From: Clostridia bacterium
GTDB taxonomy: Bacteria; Bacillota; Clostridia; UBA1381
Direction: 5' to 3'
Assembly (NCBI GenBank): GCA_900756545.1
Contig: CAAEKO010000065.1
Location: forward strand, 1-43,068
DNA: 43,068 nucleotides
The notes beneath the pieces were generated by a model. It had not been told where the DNA came from and searched no databases. It saw only the letters and a program-made list of their open reading frames with translations. Every line of letters begins with the position of its first letter. Within the stretch, counting starts at the first letter, position 1. Shown piece after piece: positions 24,125-32,532 of the stretch. The translations under genes and the position numbers were made by a program.

Positions 24125-25507
24125 ATGGCGATAGAATATATAGGACTAAAGAATATTGAGGGTCCGCTGGCTGTCATCGAGGGTATGCAGGACGCGTCTT
24201 ATGAAGAAATGGTAAGCATTTCATTGGACGATGGTACAAAACGGACAGGACGCTTGATTGCGGTTTCCGGGGATAAGGCGGTCATTCAGGTCTTTGAGGG
24301 CACATCTGGGCTTTCTCTGACTAATACAAAAACAAAACTATTAGGAAAACCTATGGAGCTTGCGCTTTCTGTTGAAATGCTGGGCAGAACAATGGACGGC
24401 GTGGGCAGGCCGATTGACGGATTGGGAGAATACTGTGCTGACGAAACACGGGACGTGAACGGTAAGCCGATCAATCCGGTATCCCGGGTGTATCCGAATA
24501 ACTTTATCCAGACCGGTATTTCTTCCATTGATTGTCTGTCTACCCTAATCCGCGGGCAAAAGCTGCCGATTTTTTCAGGTGATGGCATGTCCCATGACGC
24601 TTTGGCTGTGCAGATTGCCCGGCAGGCAAAAATCGTGGACGGAGAAGATATGCATGGTGATAATTTTGCGATTGTATTTGCGGCCATGGGCGTTAAGCAT
24701 GATGTGGCAAACTATTTTAGACGTTCCTTTGAAGAAAGCGGTGTTTTGCAAAAGGTTGTCATGTTCCTGAATCTTTCAAACGACCCGGTTGTGGAACGGA
24801 TCATCACCCCGCGGTGCGCACTGACAGCGGCCGAATATCTGGCATTCCGGCATAACATGCATGTGTTGGTCATTTTAACTGATATGACCTCATATGCGGA
24901 AGCACTGCGGGAAATCTCATCCTCCAAGGGAGAGATTCCCTCACGAAAAGGATTTCCAGGTTATCTGTATTCCGATCTGGCGTCTCTTTATGAACGTGCG
25001 GGTATTGTAAAAGATGCCGCAGGTTCTGTGACGCAGGTCCCGATCCTGACGATGCCCAATGATGATATCACCCATCCGGTTCCCGATTTAACTGGTTATA
25101 TTACAGAGGGACAAATCGTTCTGGACAGGAATTTAAGCTTGAAAGGAGTTTATCCTCCAGTTGCGGTATTGCCGTCATTGTCCCGTTTAATGAAAGACGG
25201 TATCGGAGCAGGTTTTACACGGGAGGATCATCCGGCGCTGTCGAATCAGCTGTTTGCGGCGTATTCCAAGGTTGAGGACGCACGGAGCCTGGCGTCGGTT
25301 ATTGGGGAGGATGAGCTTTCTGATATCGATAAAAAATATATGGAGTTTGGAAAAGCCTTTGAAGAACGTTTCCTGATGCAAGGGAAGAATGAGAACCGCA
25401 GTATTGAAACGACGCTGAATCTGGGCTGGGAATTGCTGAAAATGCTGCCCAGAACAGAGCTTGACCGTGTCAGCGATGAAATTTTGGATAAATATTATAA
25501 TGTGTAA
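24125..25507 (+). CDS. ntpB: V-type ATPase regulatory subunit B
   Basis: Subunit B alternates with A in the hexameric head and does not hydrolyse ATP. The 460-residue length matches NtpB (about 458). It has IEYIGLKNIEGPLAVIEGM at the N-terminus, GISSIDCLSTLIRGQKLPIFSGDG in place of a true P-loop, and YLYSDLASLYERAGIV further on. The lack of the GxxxxGKT motif is expected for B. ATG 24125 is chosen because AAGGA ends eleven bases upstream, and the longer frame from 24056 runs into the A gene. It is followed 14 bases later by subunit D. Confidence 0.96.
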   Translation: MAIEYIGLKNIEGPLAVIEGMQDASYEEMVSISLDDGTKRTGRLIAVSGDKAVIQVFEGTSGLSLTNTKTKLLGKPMELALSVEMLGRTMDGVGRPIDGLGEYCADETRDVNGKPINPVSRVYPNNFIQTGISSIDCLSTLIRGQKLPIFSGDGMSHDALAVQIARQAKIVDGEDMHGDNFAIVFAAMGVKHDVANYFRRSFEESGVLQKVVMFLNLSNDPVVERIITPRCALTAAEYLAFRHNMHVLVILTDMTSYAEALREISSSKGEIPSRKGFPGYLYSDLASLYERAGIVKDAAGSVTQVPILTMPNDDITHPVPDLTGYITEGQIVLDRNLSLKGVYPPVAVLPSLSRLMKDGIGAGFTREDHPALSNQLFAAYSKVEDARSLASVIGEDELSDIDKKYMEFGKAFEERFLMQGKNENRSIETTLNLGWELLKMLPRTELDRVSDEILDKYYNV

Positions 25508-25521
25508 AAGCAGGTTTTGTT

Positions 25522-26136
25522 ATGAATAAGTCAATCGCACCTACAAAGGGTAACCTGATGTCAGCGAAAAATACGCTTCGTTTATCGCGGCAGGGGTATG
25601 AAATGCTTGATAAAAAACGAAACATTTTAATAAGGGAAATGATGCTCTTGATTGACCAGGCGAAGGATATCCAGGCCAGTATTGAGGATACCTTCACCAA
25701 GGCTTATCAAGCGTTGGGGACAGCTAACCTTGTTATGGGAATCGACAATGTACAAGATATTATGCATATGATGCCGATTGAAGATAGAATAGATGTTAAA
25801 ATGCGCGGCGTCATGGGTGTAGAGATTCCGATTGTCCGATGTCCGGAGGATGACAGAGGGTTGAAATATAGTCTGTACTCGACCCATTCTGCTTTAGACG
25901 CGGCTGTTTTGCAGTTTGGAGAAGTAAAGCGTCTGACCATTCAACTGTCAGAAATTGAAAATGCAGTCTACCGCCTGGCTATGAATATCAAAAAGACGCA
26001 AAAGCGCGCTAATGCATTAAAAAATATTACGATTCCTCTATATGAGAAAATAACAAAGGATATATCTGTTGCCTTGGAGGAAAAGGAAAGGGAAGAGCAT
26101 ACGCGCCTGAAAATCATTAAAAAGACGAAGAACTAA
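25522..26136 (+). CDS. ntpD: V-type ATPase subunit D (central shaft)
   Basis: Subunit D is the central rotor axle. The 204-residue product starts MNKSIAPTKGNLMSAKNTLRLSRQGYEML, the highly characteristic family opening (PTKxxL and a coiled-coil start). It has long helices at both ends and a short central beta hairpin around MRGVMGVEIPIVRC. It is the last gene of the nine-gene V-ATPase operon and ends at a strong terminator. The gene order (stalk, C, I, K, F, E, A, B, D) is that of bacterial V-ATPases. Confidence 0.95.
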   Translation: MNKSIAPTKGNLMSAKNTLRLSRQGYEMLDKKRNILIREMMLLIDQAKDIQASIEDTFTKAYQALGTANLVMGIDNVQDIMHMMPIEDRIDVKMRGVMGVEIPIVRCPEDDRGLKYSLYSTHSALDAAVLQFGEVKRLTIQLSEIENAVYRLAMNIKKTQKRANALKNITIPLYEKITKDISVALEEKEREEHTRLKIIKKTKN

Positions 26137-26161
26137 AAAAGCGCCTATAGGGCGCTTTTTT
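26135..26161 (+). terminator. Intrinsic terminator of the V-ATPase operon
   Basis: AAAAAAGCGCC at 26135-26145 pairs with GGCGCTTTTTT at 26151-26161 around a five-base loop. The symmetrical A and T runs make it work in both directions. It also touches the stop codon of the convergent rbgA gene. Confidence 0.92.
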
Positions 26162-27008
26162 AGTTCGGCCGTTCCAACGTGATTTTTCCGATTTTACAGC
26201 TCCGGAATTCATCTAAAACAATATTAGCAGCCCGTTCCATATCAATTTCACCACCGGAAATCACAAAGCCGCGCTTTTTCCCGATATAGGCTAAAATTTC
26301 ATGGCCCGCCATTTCTGAAATGTCCTCCAGCTTATATCGGGCGCATAGATCTGCTGAATAATGATCTCGCAGATATTCCAGCAATCCGTAGGCCAGAAGT
26401 TCAGTGTTCATAATTTCATCCTTGATGGCGCCGGTATACGCAAGATTTTGAGCGACAGTCTGGTCTTCAAATTTTGGAGGAAGTATTCCGGGCGTATCCA
26501 AAAGTTCAAGCCCGTCCTTTAGGCGGATCCACTGTTTTCCGCGCGTTACCCCGGGGCGGTCGCCTGTTTTTGCGCTGGCTTTACCGGCAAGGCGGTTGAT
26601 GATTGTAGATTTGCCCACATTGGGGATTCCTACCATCATAATCTTGACAGCACGGTTTAAGCCTTTTTCTTTTTCACGGTCAATTTTATCCTGAATTAGT
26701 CCGCGGGCAGCGGGAGCGATCTTACTGATCCCGATTCCAGTTTGTCCGCTTACCGGAATAACGGAAAGGCCGTGGTCATGGTATGCTTTTATCCATTGCG
26801 CACTCAGTTGTTCATCCGCAAGGTCATATTTATTCAGAATAATCAGCCGGGGCTTGTTCAGAAGCATATCGTCAAAGTTTGGGTTCCGGCCGGAAAAGGG
26901 AATACGCGCATCCAAAATTTCTACAACAACGTCAATATATTTCAAATTTTCTTCAATCAGCCGGCGTGTTTTTGCCATATGGCCGGGATACCACTGTAGT
27001 GGCTGCAT
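26160..27008 (-). CDS. rbgA: Ribosome biogenesis GTPase YlqF/RbgA
   Basis: RbgA is a circularly permuted GTPase required late in 50S subunit assembly. The 282-residue product starts LQWYPGHMAKTRRLIEENLK, the family opening. The permuted motif order is visible: NKYDLAD (G4), then GIPNVGKSTIINRLAGK (G1), then GVTRG, then DTPG (G3). The C-terminal domain is the RNA-contacting region. The ATG has AAAGGATGG upstream. It follows lepB on the minus strand after the lepB terminator, in the conserved order rplS-lepB-rbgA. Confidence 0.96.
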   Translation of the reverse strand: MQPLQWYPGHMAKTRRLIEENLKYIDVVVEILDARIPFSGRNPNFDDMLLNKPRLIILNKYDLADEQLSAQWIKAYHDHGLSVIPVSGQTGIGISKIAPAARGLIQDKIDREKEKGLNRAVKIMMVGIPNVGKSTIINRLAGKASAKTGDRPGVTRGKQWIRLKDGLELLDTPGILPPKFEDQTVAQNLAYTGAIKDEIMNTELLAYGLLEYLRDHYSADLCARYKLEDISEMAGHEILAYIGKKRGFVISGGEIDMERAANIVLDEFRSCKIGKITLERPN

Positions 27009-27031
27009 AAGCTACCATCCTTTCTTATGAA

Positions 27032-27062
27032 AAAGCATAGGCGGAATTTCCGCCTATGCTTT
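27032..27062 (-). terminator. Intrinsic terminator after lepB
   Basis: On the minus strand a perfect 13-bp stem pairs AAAGCATAGGCGG with CCGCCTATGCTTT around a five-base loop, ending in a T run. It begins just after the lepB stop. rbgA starts 24 bases further, so rbgA may need partial read-through or its own promoter, which I did not identify. Confidence 0.9.
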
Positions 27063-27063
27063 A

Positions 27064-27780
27064 TTACTTCGTAAACCCAATCGAATTAAAGGGGAATATA
27101 CGAATCTGAGATTTTCCCATGATAGCTTTAATGGGAACCTGCCCAAGCTCGGAGGAACGGCTGTCCTTGCTGTTGTTTCGATTATCTCCCATAACAAATA
27201 CACAGTCTTCATCCACTGTTACCGGATAGCTGATCGTATGGTCCGTAATGGCCGTTTCTACACTGATATATGGTTCTTCCAGAATTTTTCCGTCAACCAA
27301 CACCTTGCCGTCCTCAATATCTACAGTCTGGCCGGGAAGAGCGATGACCCGTTTTACATAAAAACGGCGTTTGAGATTGCTCGGCAGACTTGGATAGGTG
27401 AACGCCTTTGTCAGCCAATTCATCTCTTTTCCAGATTTTATTTCCAGATTATCATAGTAGTTCACCCTGTTCTTATAGGAGGAATCCAAAATAACGATAT
27501 CGCCCTGCTGAGGCTTATAGCCCAGCTTTGTGATGATCAGCCGGTCATTGTGCTGCAGCGTTGGTTTCATTGACGGGCCGTCTACCCTTACCACATCAAA
27601 AATAAAGCCTTTGATCAAAAATGCGATAACGAGTGCAATAGCAATGGTATATATCCACTCAAAAATTTCTTTGCCTAAATTAAATTTCTTTTCTGGTACA
27701 GGCTCCATGGAGGAGGCCTCAGCTTCGGTTTCAAAATTTATGGTATTTTGCTCTATTTTCTTGTCAAATTGTTCGTCCAT
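27064..27780 (-). CDS. lepB: Signal peptidase I
   Basis: LepB cleaves signal peptides outside the membrane. The 238-residue product has a cytoplasmic acidic N-terminus of about 45 residues and one membrane segment (IYTIAIALVIAFLIKGFIF). The catalytic serine is in VDGPSMKPTL and the catalytic lysine in YVKRVIALPG. The C-terminal box is VFVMGDNRNNSKDSR. I start at ATG 27780 because AGGAGGG lies at normal distance and a longer frame to 27909 runs through the promoter. The order rplS-lepB-rbgA is conserved in Firmicutes. It would process the serpin described here. Confidence 0.95.
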   Translation of the reverse strand: MDEQFDKKIEQNTINFETEAEASSMEPVPEKKFNLGKEIFEWIYTIAIALVIAFLIKGFIFDVVRVDGPSMKPTLQHNDRLIITKLGYKPQQGDIVILDSSYKNRVNYYDNLEIKSGKEMNWLTKAFTYPSLPSNLKRRFYVKRVIALPGQTVDIEDGKVLVDGKILEEPYISVETAITDHTISYPVTVDEDCVFVMGDNRNNSKDSRSSELGQVPIKAIMGKSQIRIFPFNSIGFTK

Positions 27781-27808
27781 AACGATCCCTCCTGAAGATA
27801 TTAATTCT

Positions 27809-27837
27809 ATTATAACAGAATATGGAACAAAAAACAA
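27809..27837 (-). promoter_or_regulatory. Sigma-A promoter of lepB
   Basis: On the minus strand TTGTTT (27837-27832) and TATAAT (27814-27809) are separated by 17 bases. The start site near 27802 gives a leader of about 20 bases. Confidence 0.75.
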
Positions 27838-27907
27838 TGTATATTTTATGAATACATATAAAAATATAGAACTGCCCCAGTTAGCAGTAATTTTGCGGAT
27901 AGATAAC

Positions 27908-27935
27908 AAAAAGGGACAATAATATGTCCCTTTTT
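27908..27935 (-). terminator. Intrinsic terminator of rplS
   Basis: A perfect 11-bp stem pairs AAAAAGGGACA with TGTCCCTTTTT around a six-base loop, just past the rplS stop on the minus strand, with symmetrical A and T runs. Confidence 0.9.
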
Positions 27936-27954
27936 GCTAATTTATTCTGGAAAA

Positions 27955-28305
27955 TTAGATCTTTTCCTTAACCTTAGCAGCTTTACCAACTCTGTCACGC
28001 AGATAATAAAGCTTAGCACGGCGAACCTTACCTTTTCTTGATACTTCGATTTTCTCAATGTTCGGAGAATTTACAGGCCAGGTTTTTTCTACGCCAACGC
28101 CGTAGGAAAGACGCCGAACAGTGAAAGTCTGCCCGATTCCGCCGCCCTGTTTTTTGATAATCGTACCTTCAAACATCTGTGTTCTTGTACGGTTACCTTC
28201 AGTTACCTTTTGATACACCTTAACATTGTTGCCGATTACCAGCTCAGGCAAATCAGTTCTAATTTGGTCTTTTGTCAAAGAGTTCATGATTTCATTTGCA
28301 TTCAT
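27955..28305 (-). CDS. rplS: 50S ribosomal protein L19
   Basis: L19 sits at the subunit interface. The product of 116 residues has the family signatures IRTDLPELVIGNNVKVYQKV, EGNRTRTQMFEGTII, QTFTVRRLSYGVGVEKTWPV and RRAKLYYLRDRVGKAAKVKE. Two adjacent ATGs (28308 and 28305) are both reachable from AGGAGG. I take 28305 because it leaves the better eight-base spacing, but this is not certain. Longer frames from 28407 run through the promoter and leader and are not real. The gene has its own promoter and structured leader. Confidence 0.95.
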   Translation of the reverse strand: MNANEIMNSLTKDQIRTDLPELVIGNNVKVYQKVTEGNRTRTQMFEGTIIKKQGGGIGQTFTVRRLSYGVGVEKTWPVNSPNIEKIEVSRKGKVRRAKLYYLRDRVGKAAKVKEKI

Positions 28306-28308
28306 CAT

Positions 28309-28372
28309 AAACGCCTCCTCTCTTATCGTAGGCGTTCGTGCCGACCAAGGCAGAGGACCACCCATAATTAAC
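28309..28372 (-). promoter_or_regulatory. L19 leader: structured 5' UTR of rplS
   Basis: The 5' UTR from the predicted start site near 28372 can fold in two ways. In one, AACGCCT pairs with AGGCGTT, hiding part of the ribosome site AGGAGG. In the other, the upstream TCCTCT pairs with AGAGGA of the same site region. A further small hairpin, TGCC...GGCA, lies upstream. L19 leaders that regulate rplS are known from Firmicutes; I did not fold this one by program. Confidence 0.55.
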
Positions 28373-28378
28373 TTGATA

Positions 28379-28407
28379 ATTATACCACAGTTAAGTATAA
28401 AAATCAA
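28379..28407 (-). promoter_or_regulatory. Strong sigma-A promoter of rplS
   Basis: On the minus strand TTGATT (28407-28402) and TATAAT (28384-28379) are separated by 17 bases, with TGG before the -10 giving an extended -10. It is among the best promoters in the window, as expected for a ribosomal protein gene. Confidence 0.85.
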
Positions 28408-28516
28408 GCTATTTTTTGCATTTTTTTCAATCTTGATAAAATGACCAAGGAATTTGAAAAAAATAGTAAAAAAAGTGTTAAAGCATTACACAATCTGGCA
28501 AAATATAAAATAAGAC

Positions 28517-28545
28517 TTGATTTATACCGCTAAATGTATTAAAAT
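28517..28545 (+). promoter_or_regulatory. Sigma-A promoter of pgi
   Basis: TTGATT at 28517-28522 and TAAAAT at 28540-28545 are 17 bases apart. It is divergent from the rplS promoter, leaving about 110 bases of AT-rich sequence between the two. Confidence 0.72.
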
Positions 28546-28576
28546 AAGAATATAAAATATGAATTAAGGTGTGGTT

Positions 28577-29932
28577 ATGGAAATGGAAAGTTTGAAATTT
28601 GATTATTCCCGTGCGGCTGGTTTTTTTGCGGAGCATGAAATTTCCAATATGGAGACTTATGTTGCGGCGGCACATAAAATGCTTCATGAGAAAACCGGGG
28701 CGGGCAATGATTTTTTAGGGTGGGTAGACCTGCCGGAAAACTTTGATAAAGATGAGTTTGCGCGGATCAAAAAAGCTGCGGAAAAAATTCGTTCAGATTC
28801 TGATGTTTTGGTCGTAATTGGGATTGGGGGATCCTATTTGGGGGCACGGTCTGCAATTGAGATGCTTTCGCATTCTTTTTACAATGCACTGGATAAAGAC
28901 AAGAGAAACGCTCCTGCTGTATTCTTCGCGGGAAACAGCATCAGCTCTACATATTTAAGCGATTTGCTGGATGCTGTGGAAGGGAAGGATATTTCAGTCA
29001 ACGTAATATCTAAATCCGGGACGACCACGGAACCGGCGATCGCTTTTCGACTGTTCAAAGCGCTTTTAGAGAAAAAGTATGGCAAAGAAGAAGCAAAAAA
29101 GCGTATTTATGCTACTACGGATAAAGCGCGCGGCGCTTTAAAATCTCTGGCGGACGAGGAAGGCTATGAAACCTTTGTCATCCCAGATGACGTAGGCGGC
29201 CGGTATTCCGTACTGACGGCAGTAGGACTTTTGCCAATTGCGGTAGCTGGAATTGATATCGAGGCTATTATGAAGGGCGCGTATGACGGACAGAAAGAAT
29301 ATGCGAATCCGGACTTATCTGAAAATCAGAGCTACCAATATGCAGTTGTCCGCAATATTTTGCTCCGTAAAGGAAAAAATATTGAGATGATGGTAAATTT
29401 TGAGCCAAGCCTTCATTATTTTGGAGAATGGTGGAAACAGCTGTTTGGTGAAAGTGAAGGAAAGGATAACCGGGGAATTTTCCCGGCTGCGGCGGATTTT
29501 TCTACAGATTTGCATTCCATGGGACAATATATTCAAGAGGGTATGCGCGTACTGTTTGAAACCGCTATACTTGTGGATGAACCCAAAAAAGATGTCGAAA
29601 TTTCAGAAACACCGGATAATATTGACGGGCTGAACTTCTTAGCCGGTAAAACGGTGGATTTCGTCAATACAAAGGCGGCGCAGGGAACAGCTTTGGCGCA
29701 TACGGACGGCGGTGTACCCAATCTGATTGTCCGTGTTCCCAAACTGGACGCGTATAATTATGGAAAAATGGTCTATTTCTTTGAAAAGGCCTGCGGTATG
29801 TCCGGGTATCTCCTGGGCGTCAATCCATTTGACCAACCAGGTGTTGAAGCGTATAAGAAGAATATGTTCGCGCTTTTGGGCAAGCCGGGCTATGAGGCGC
29901 AGAAAGACGCGCTGGAGGCAAGATTGAAGTAA
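28577..29932 (+). CDS. pgi: Glucose-6-phosphate isomerase
   Basis: Pgi interconverts glucose 6-phosphate and fructose 6-phosphate, the step before PfkA. The 451-residue product matches the Bacillus type (about 450). Signatures are KFDYSRAAGFF, HEKTGAGNDFLGWVDLP, VVIGIGGSYLGARSAIEML, VISKSGTTTEPAIAFRL and DDVGGRYSVLTAVGLLPIA. The catalytic glutamate is in GEWWKQLFGESEGKD, and the catalytic histidine and lysine are in AHTDGG and FDQPGVEAYKKNMF. ATG 28577 follows AAGGTG at five bases; GTG 28571 overlaps that site. No terminator is visible after it; the next gene begins 57 bases later. Confidence 0.97.
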   Translation: MEMESLKFDYSRAAGFFAEHEISNMETYVAAAHKMLHEKTGAGNDFLGWVDLPENFDKDEFARIKKAAEKIRSDSDVLVVIGIGGSYLGARSAIEMLSHSFYNALDKDKRNAPAVFFAGNSISSTYLSDLLDAVEGKDISVNVISKSGTTTEPAIAFRLFKALLEKKYGKEEAKKRIYATTDKARGALKSLADEEGYETFVIPDDVGGRYSVLTAVGLLPIAVAGIDIEAIMKGAYDGQKEYANPDLSENQSYQYAVVRNILLRKGKNIEMMVNFEPSLHYFGEWWKQLFGESEGKDNRGIFPAAADFSTDLHSMGQYIQEGMRVLFETAILVDEPKKDVEISETPDNIDGLNFLAGKTVDFVNTKAAQGTALAHTDGGVPNLIVRVPKLDAYNYGKMVYFFEKACGMSGYLLGVNPFDQPGVEAYKKNMFALLGKPGYEAQKDALEARLK

Positions 29933-29988
29933 GCGGGAAGTCATTCCTGTTACTTATATACTAAAATTATTATAAGGAGGAAAAGATT

Positions 29989-30399
29989 ATGGTTGAACTC
30001 TTGATTGGCAAAAAAGGAACCGGAAAGACAAAGGTGTTGATTGAAAATGTAAATAACGCGGCTTCCGTTGCAAACGGCAACGTCGTTTTCATCAGCAGCA
30101 ACACTGGAAGAAATATGTATGACATCAAATCAAGCGTAAGAATGTACGATACCTCTGAATTTGAGATCACGTCTTGGGATGAGTTTTTAGGCTTTATCTG
30201 TGGTATCATCAGCGGAAACTATGATATTACCAATATATTTATCGACGGAATTTTGAAAATCGTGAAGAATTCTATGGATGGCTTTGAAGGCTTTTTAGGT
30301 AATATTGAAGAATTAGGCAAAAAATTCAACATTTCTTTTAATATTTCTGTGAGCATTGATGTAAATGAAGCGCCGGAGTATATTAAAAAATACGCCTAA
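29989..30399 (+). CDS. Small P-loop NTPase-like protein of unknown function
   Basis: This 136-residue protein starts with a clear Walker A motif, LLIGKKGTGKTKVLIENV (residues 4-21), and has a Walker B-like strand NIFIDGIL (about 81-88). It is far shorter than normal P-loop ATPases, so it may be an ATP- or nucleotide-binding switch. It also has FISSNTGRNMYDIKSS and SWDEFLGFICGII. I cannot name the family with certainty; short single-domain P-loop proteins of this length occur in Clostridia. A strong AAGGAGG precedes the ATG. It lies between pgi and thrC on the same strand, so it is probably co-transcribed with them. Confidence 0.8.
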   Translation: MVELLIGKKGTGKTKVLIENVNNAASVANGNVVFISSNTGRNMYDIKSSVRMYDTSEFEITSWDEFLGFICGIISGNYDITNIFIDGILKIVKNSMDGFEGFLGNIEELGKKFNISFNISVSIDVNEAPEYIKKYA

Positions 30400-30426
30400 A
30401 CCGCTTATTGGATGAAAGGGTTGAAA

Positions 30427-31938
30427 TTGTATACGATGCAGTATTTAAGCACGAGAGATAAAAGTATTTCCATCAGCGCCGCAGAAGCGATTAAAAAGGG
30501 TTTATCTGCGGAAGGCGGGCTGTTTGTTCCTGAAGCTGTTCCCAAGGTCACAATTGATGAAATCGGCGGAATGCAGGCGATGACCTATCAGGAACGGGCA
30601 TACTTTATACTAAGTAAATACTTGACAGACTTTACGGATGAAGAGCTGAAAAATTGTATTAAACAGGCATATACAAAGGAGAAGTTTGAAACCAGTAATA
30701 TTGCGCCGGTTTACAAGGCTTCTGATTCTGTGTATTTTCTGGAATTATGGCATGGGCCAACCTGTGCGTTTAAGGACATGGCGCTCCAGATTTTGCCCCA
30801 TTTATTGACAACCTCTATGAAAAAAACGAATGAAAGTGACGAAGTTGTTATCCTGGTAGCTACATCCGGTGATACCGGAAAAGCAGCATTAGAGGGATTT
30901 AAAGACGTAAACGGTACGCGGATTATTGTCTTCTATCCCGATAATGGCGTCAGCGAAATTCAGAAGCTTCAAATGGTGACCCAAGAGGGAAATAACGTAG
31001 GTGTTGCTGCGGTAAGCGGAAATTTTGATGATGCACAGAATGGTGTTAAGAAAATCTTTACAGACGAAGCCTATAAAACGTTGTTGGCGAATAATCATTT
31101 TAAGCTGTCCAGCGCAAACTCCATCAACTGGGGGAGACTGGTTCCACAGATTGTATATTATTTTTCGGCTTATGCCGACATGCTCAAGGGTGATGAGATT
31201 ACTCTGGGAGATAAAATCAATGTTGTTGTGCCTACCGGAAATTTCGGGAATATACTTGCCGCATATTATGCCATGAAGATGGGACTTCCGGTTGCTAAGT
31301 TTATTTGTGCTTCCAACGAAAATAATGTATTAACAGATTTCCTGACCACAGGAATTTATGACAAAAACAGAGATTTCCATACGACCATATCGCCTTCCAT
31401 GGATATTCTGATCTCCAGTAATTTGGAACGTTTCCTCTTTGATCTAACGGACGGCGATGACATGCGTGTTTCCGATTGGATGAAGGAACTGAATACAACA
31501 GGCAGATACGAAGTGGACGAAGATGTAAAGGCGCAGATCAAAAAGCTGTTCTGGGCTGGCTGCGCAAATGACACAGAGACCATGGAAACGATTAAGGATA
31601 CGAAAGCGCAGTTTGATTATGTGATTGATACGCATACTGCGGTAGGTAAGGCAGTTTATGACAAATATGCGGTGCTGACAAATGATAAAACAAAAACGGT
31701 AATCGCATCGACAGCAAGCCCATTCAAGTTTAATCAGAGTGTATTGATTGCGTTAAAGGGGCACAGTTTTGTTGCGGGAAAAGATGAATTTACCTTGTTA
31801 GAGGAGCTTTCGAAAATCAGCAGAATGCATGTTCCGAAATCGTTGGCAGAGTTAAAGACGAAATCACGGTTATTTGATATGGTTTGTAAAAAGGATCAGA
31901 TGCATCAGATTGTTAGTGATTTCTTAAAGGTTGAATAA
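30427..31938 (+). CDS. thrC: Threonine synthase
   Basis: ThrC converts O-phosphohomoserine to threonine with PLP, completing the route from hom and thrB at 11.6-13.8 kb. The long product (about 503 residues) belongs to the E. coli/fungal-like class. It begins MQYLSTRDKSISISAAEAIK. The PLP lysine is in HGPTCAFKDMALQILP. The phosphate-binding loop is VATSGDTGKAALEGFKDV. Other segments are KLSSANSINWGRLVPQIVYYF and VVVPTGNFGNILAAYYA. The start is ambiguous: AAAGGG is six bases before TTG 30427 but too close to ATG 30412 and far from ATG 30436. I take TTG 30427. It ends with a strong terminator. Confidence 0.95.
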   Translation: MYTMQYLSTRDKSISISAAEAIKKGLSAEGGLFVPEAVPKVTIDEIGGMQAMTYQERAYFILSKYLTDFTDEELKNCIKQAYTKEKFETSNIAPVYKASDSVYFLELWHGPTCAFKDMALQILPHLLTTSMKKTNESDEVVILVATSGDTGKAALEGFKDVNGTRIIVFYPDNGVSEIQKLQMVTQEGNNVGVAAVSGNFDDAQNGVKKIFTDEAYKTLLANNHFKLSSANSINWGRLVPQIVYYFSAYADMLKGDEITLGDKINVVVPTGNFGNILAAYYAMKMGLPVAKFICASNENNVLTDFLTTGIYDKNRDFHTTISPSMDILISSNLERFLFDLTDGDDMRVSDWMKELNTTGRYEVDEDVKAQIKKLFWAGCANDTETMETIKDTKAQFDYVIDTHTAVGKAVYDKYAVLTNDKTKTVIASTASPFKFNQSVLIALKGHSFVAGKDEFTLLEELSKISRMHVPKSLAELKTKSRLFDMVCKKDQMHQIVSDFLKVE

Positions 31939-31970
31939 AAAAATCCCATGAATTTTCATGGGATTTTTTT
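31937..31970 (+). terminator. Intrinsic terminator of thrC
   Basis: TCCCATGA and TCATGGGA pair around ATTT and are flanked by matching A and T runs, extending the stem to 15 bp. It starts at the thrC stop codon. The following 85 bases to the convergent gene are AT-rich with no further element seen. Confidence 0.92.
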
Positions 31971-32055
31971 ATGTTTTTTTACATACAATAAAGCGTATTT
32001 ATATTCTTATATAATCCAGTTGAAAATTACTAAAAAGATGGATATTACAACACTA

Positions 32056-32460
32056 CTATGTCCATAAGGAAGTAATAAACATCGCTGTTTTGTCATTTGC
32101 CGGGATAAAATCACAGTTCTTATAAAATTCTACTTCTTTATCATATGCAATCAAAGCGATTCTTAAATAGTCTTTATAATGTTCAGTCGTCATTTTTAAA
32201 AGCTGTTTTCCGATTCCTTTGCCTTGATAAATAGGATTAACCAATAAATAATGCACATATGCATTCATAACGCCGTCATCCATTGCGCTTATAAGGCCTA
32301 TTAACCTGTCATTATCCCATGCAGTAAAAACGCTTCCGTAATTTTTCATGGCAAAGGTTAATTTTTCAGGATAATGACCGGATGACCATTCAACAGATAA
32401 GAATAAATCTTGTAATTGGTCTTTTAAAAAGTCTTTAGTGTTTTTATAAGTGATATTCAT
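32056..32460 (-). CDS. GNAT-family N-acetyltransferase
   Basis: This 134-residue protein has the GNAT fold pattern. The acetyl-CoA-binding motif is YQGKGIGKQLLKM (about 78-90), preceded by the strand VHYLLVNPIYQGKG. The C-terminal part has RIALIAYDKEVEFYKNCDFIPAND, the usual last strands with a Tyr. The substrate is unknown. AAGGATG precedes the ATG. The sequence is visibly more AT-rich than its neighbours, which suggests recent acquisition or weak selection. It stands alone between thrC and the dapF-dapL operon. Confidence 0.85.
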   Translation of the reverse strand: MNITYKNTKDFLKDQLQDLFLSVEWSSGHYPEKLTFAMKNYGSVFTAWDNDRLIGLISAMDDGVMNAYVHYLLVNPIYQGKGIGKQLLKMTTEHYKDYLRIALIAYDKEVEFYKNCDFIPANDKTAMFITSLWT

Positions 32461-32532
32461 TTTAACATCCTTAGATACTATATAAATTTTACATCTGTAT
32501 AATAATTTGTTTGGTCAATTTGCAAATAGTTT

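Noticed and set aside
27781..27909. 43-residue N-terminal extension of signal peptidase I
   Set aside because: It runs through the TTGTTT/TATAAT promoter, and the AGGAGGG site marks ATG 27780.
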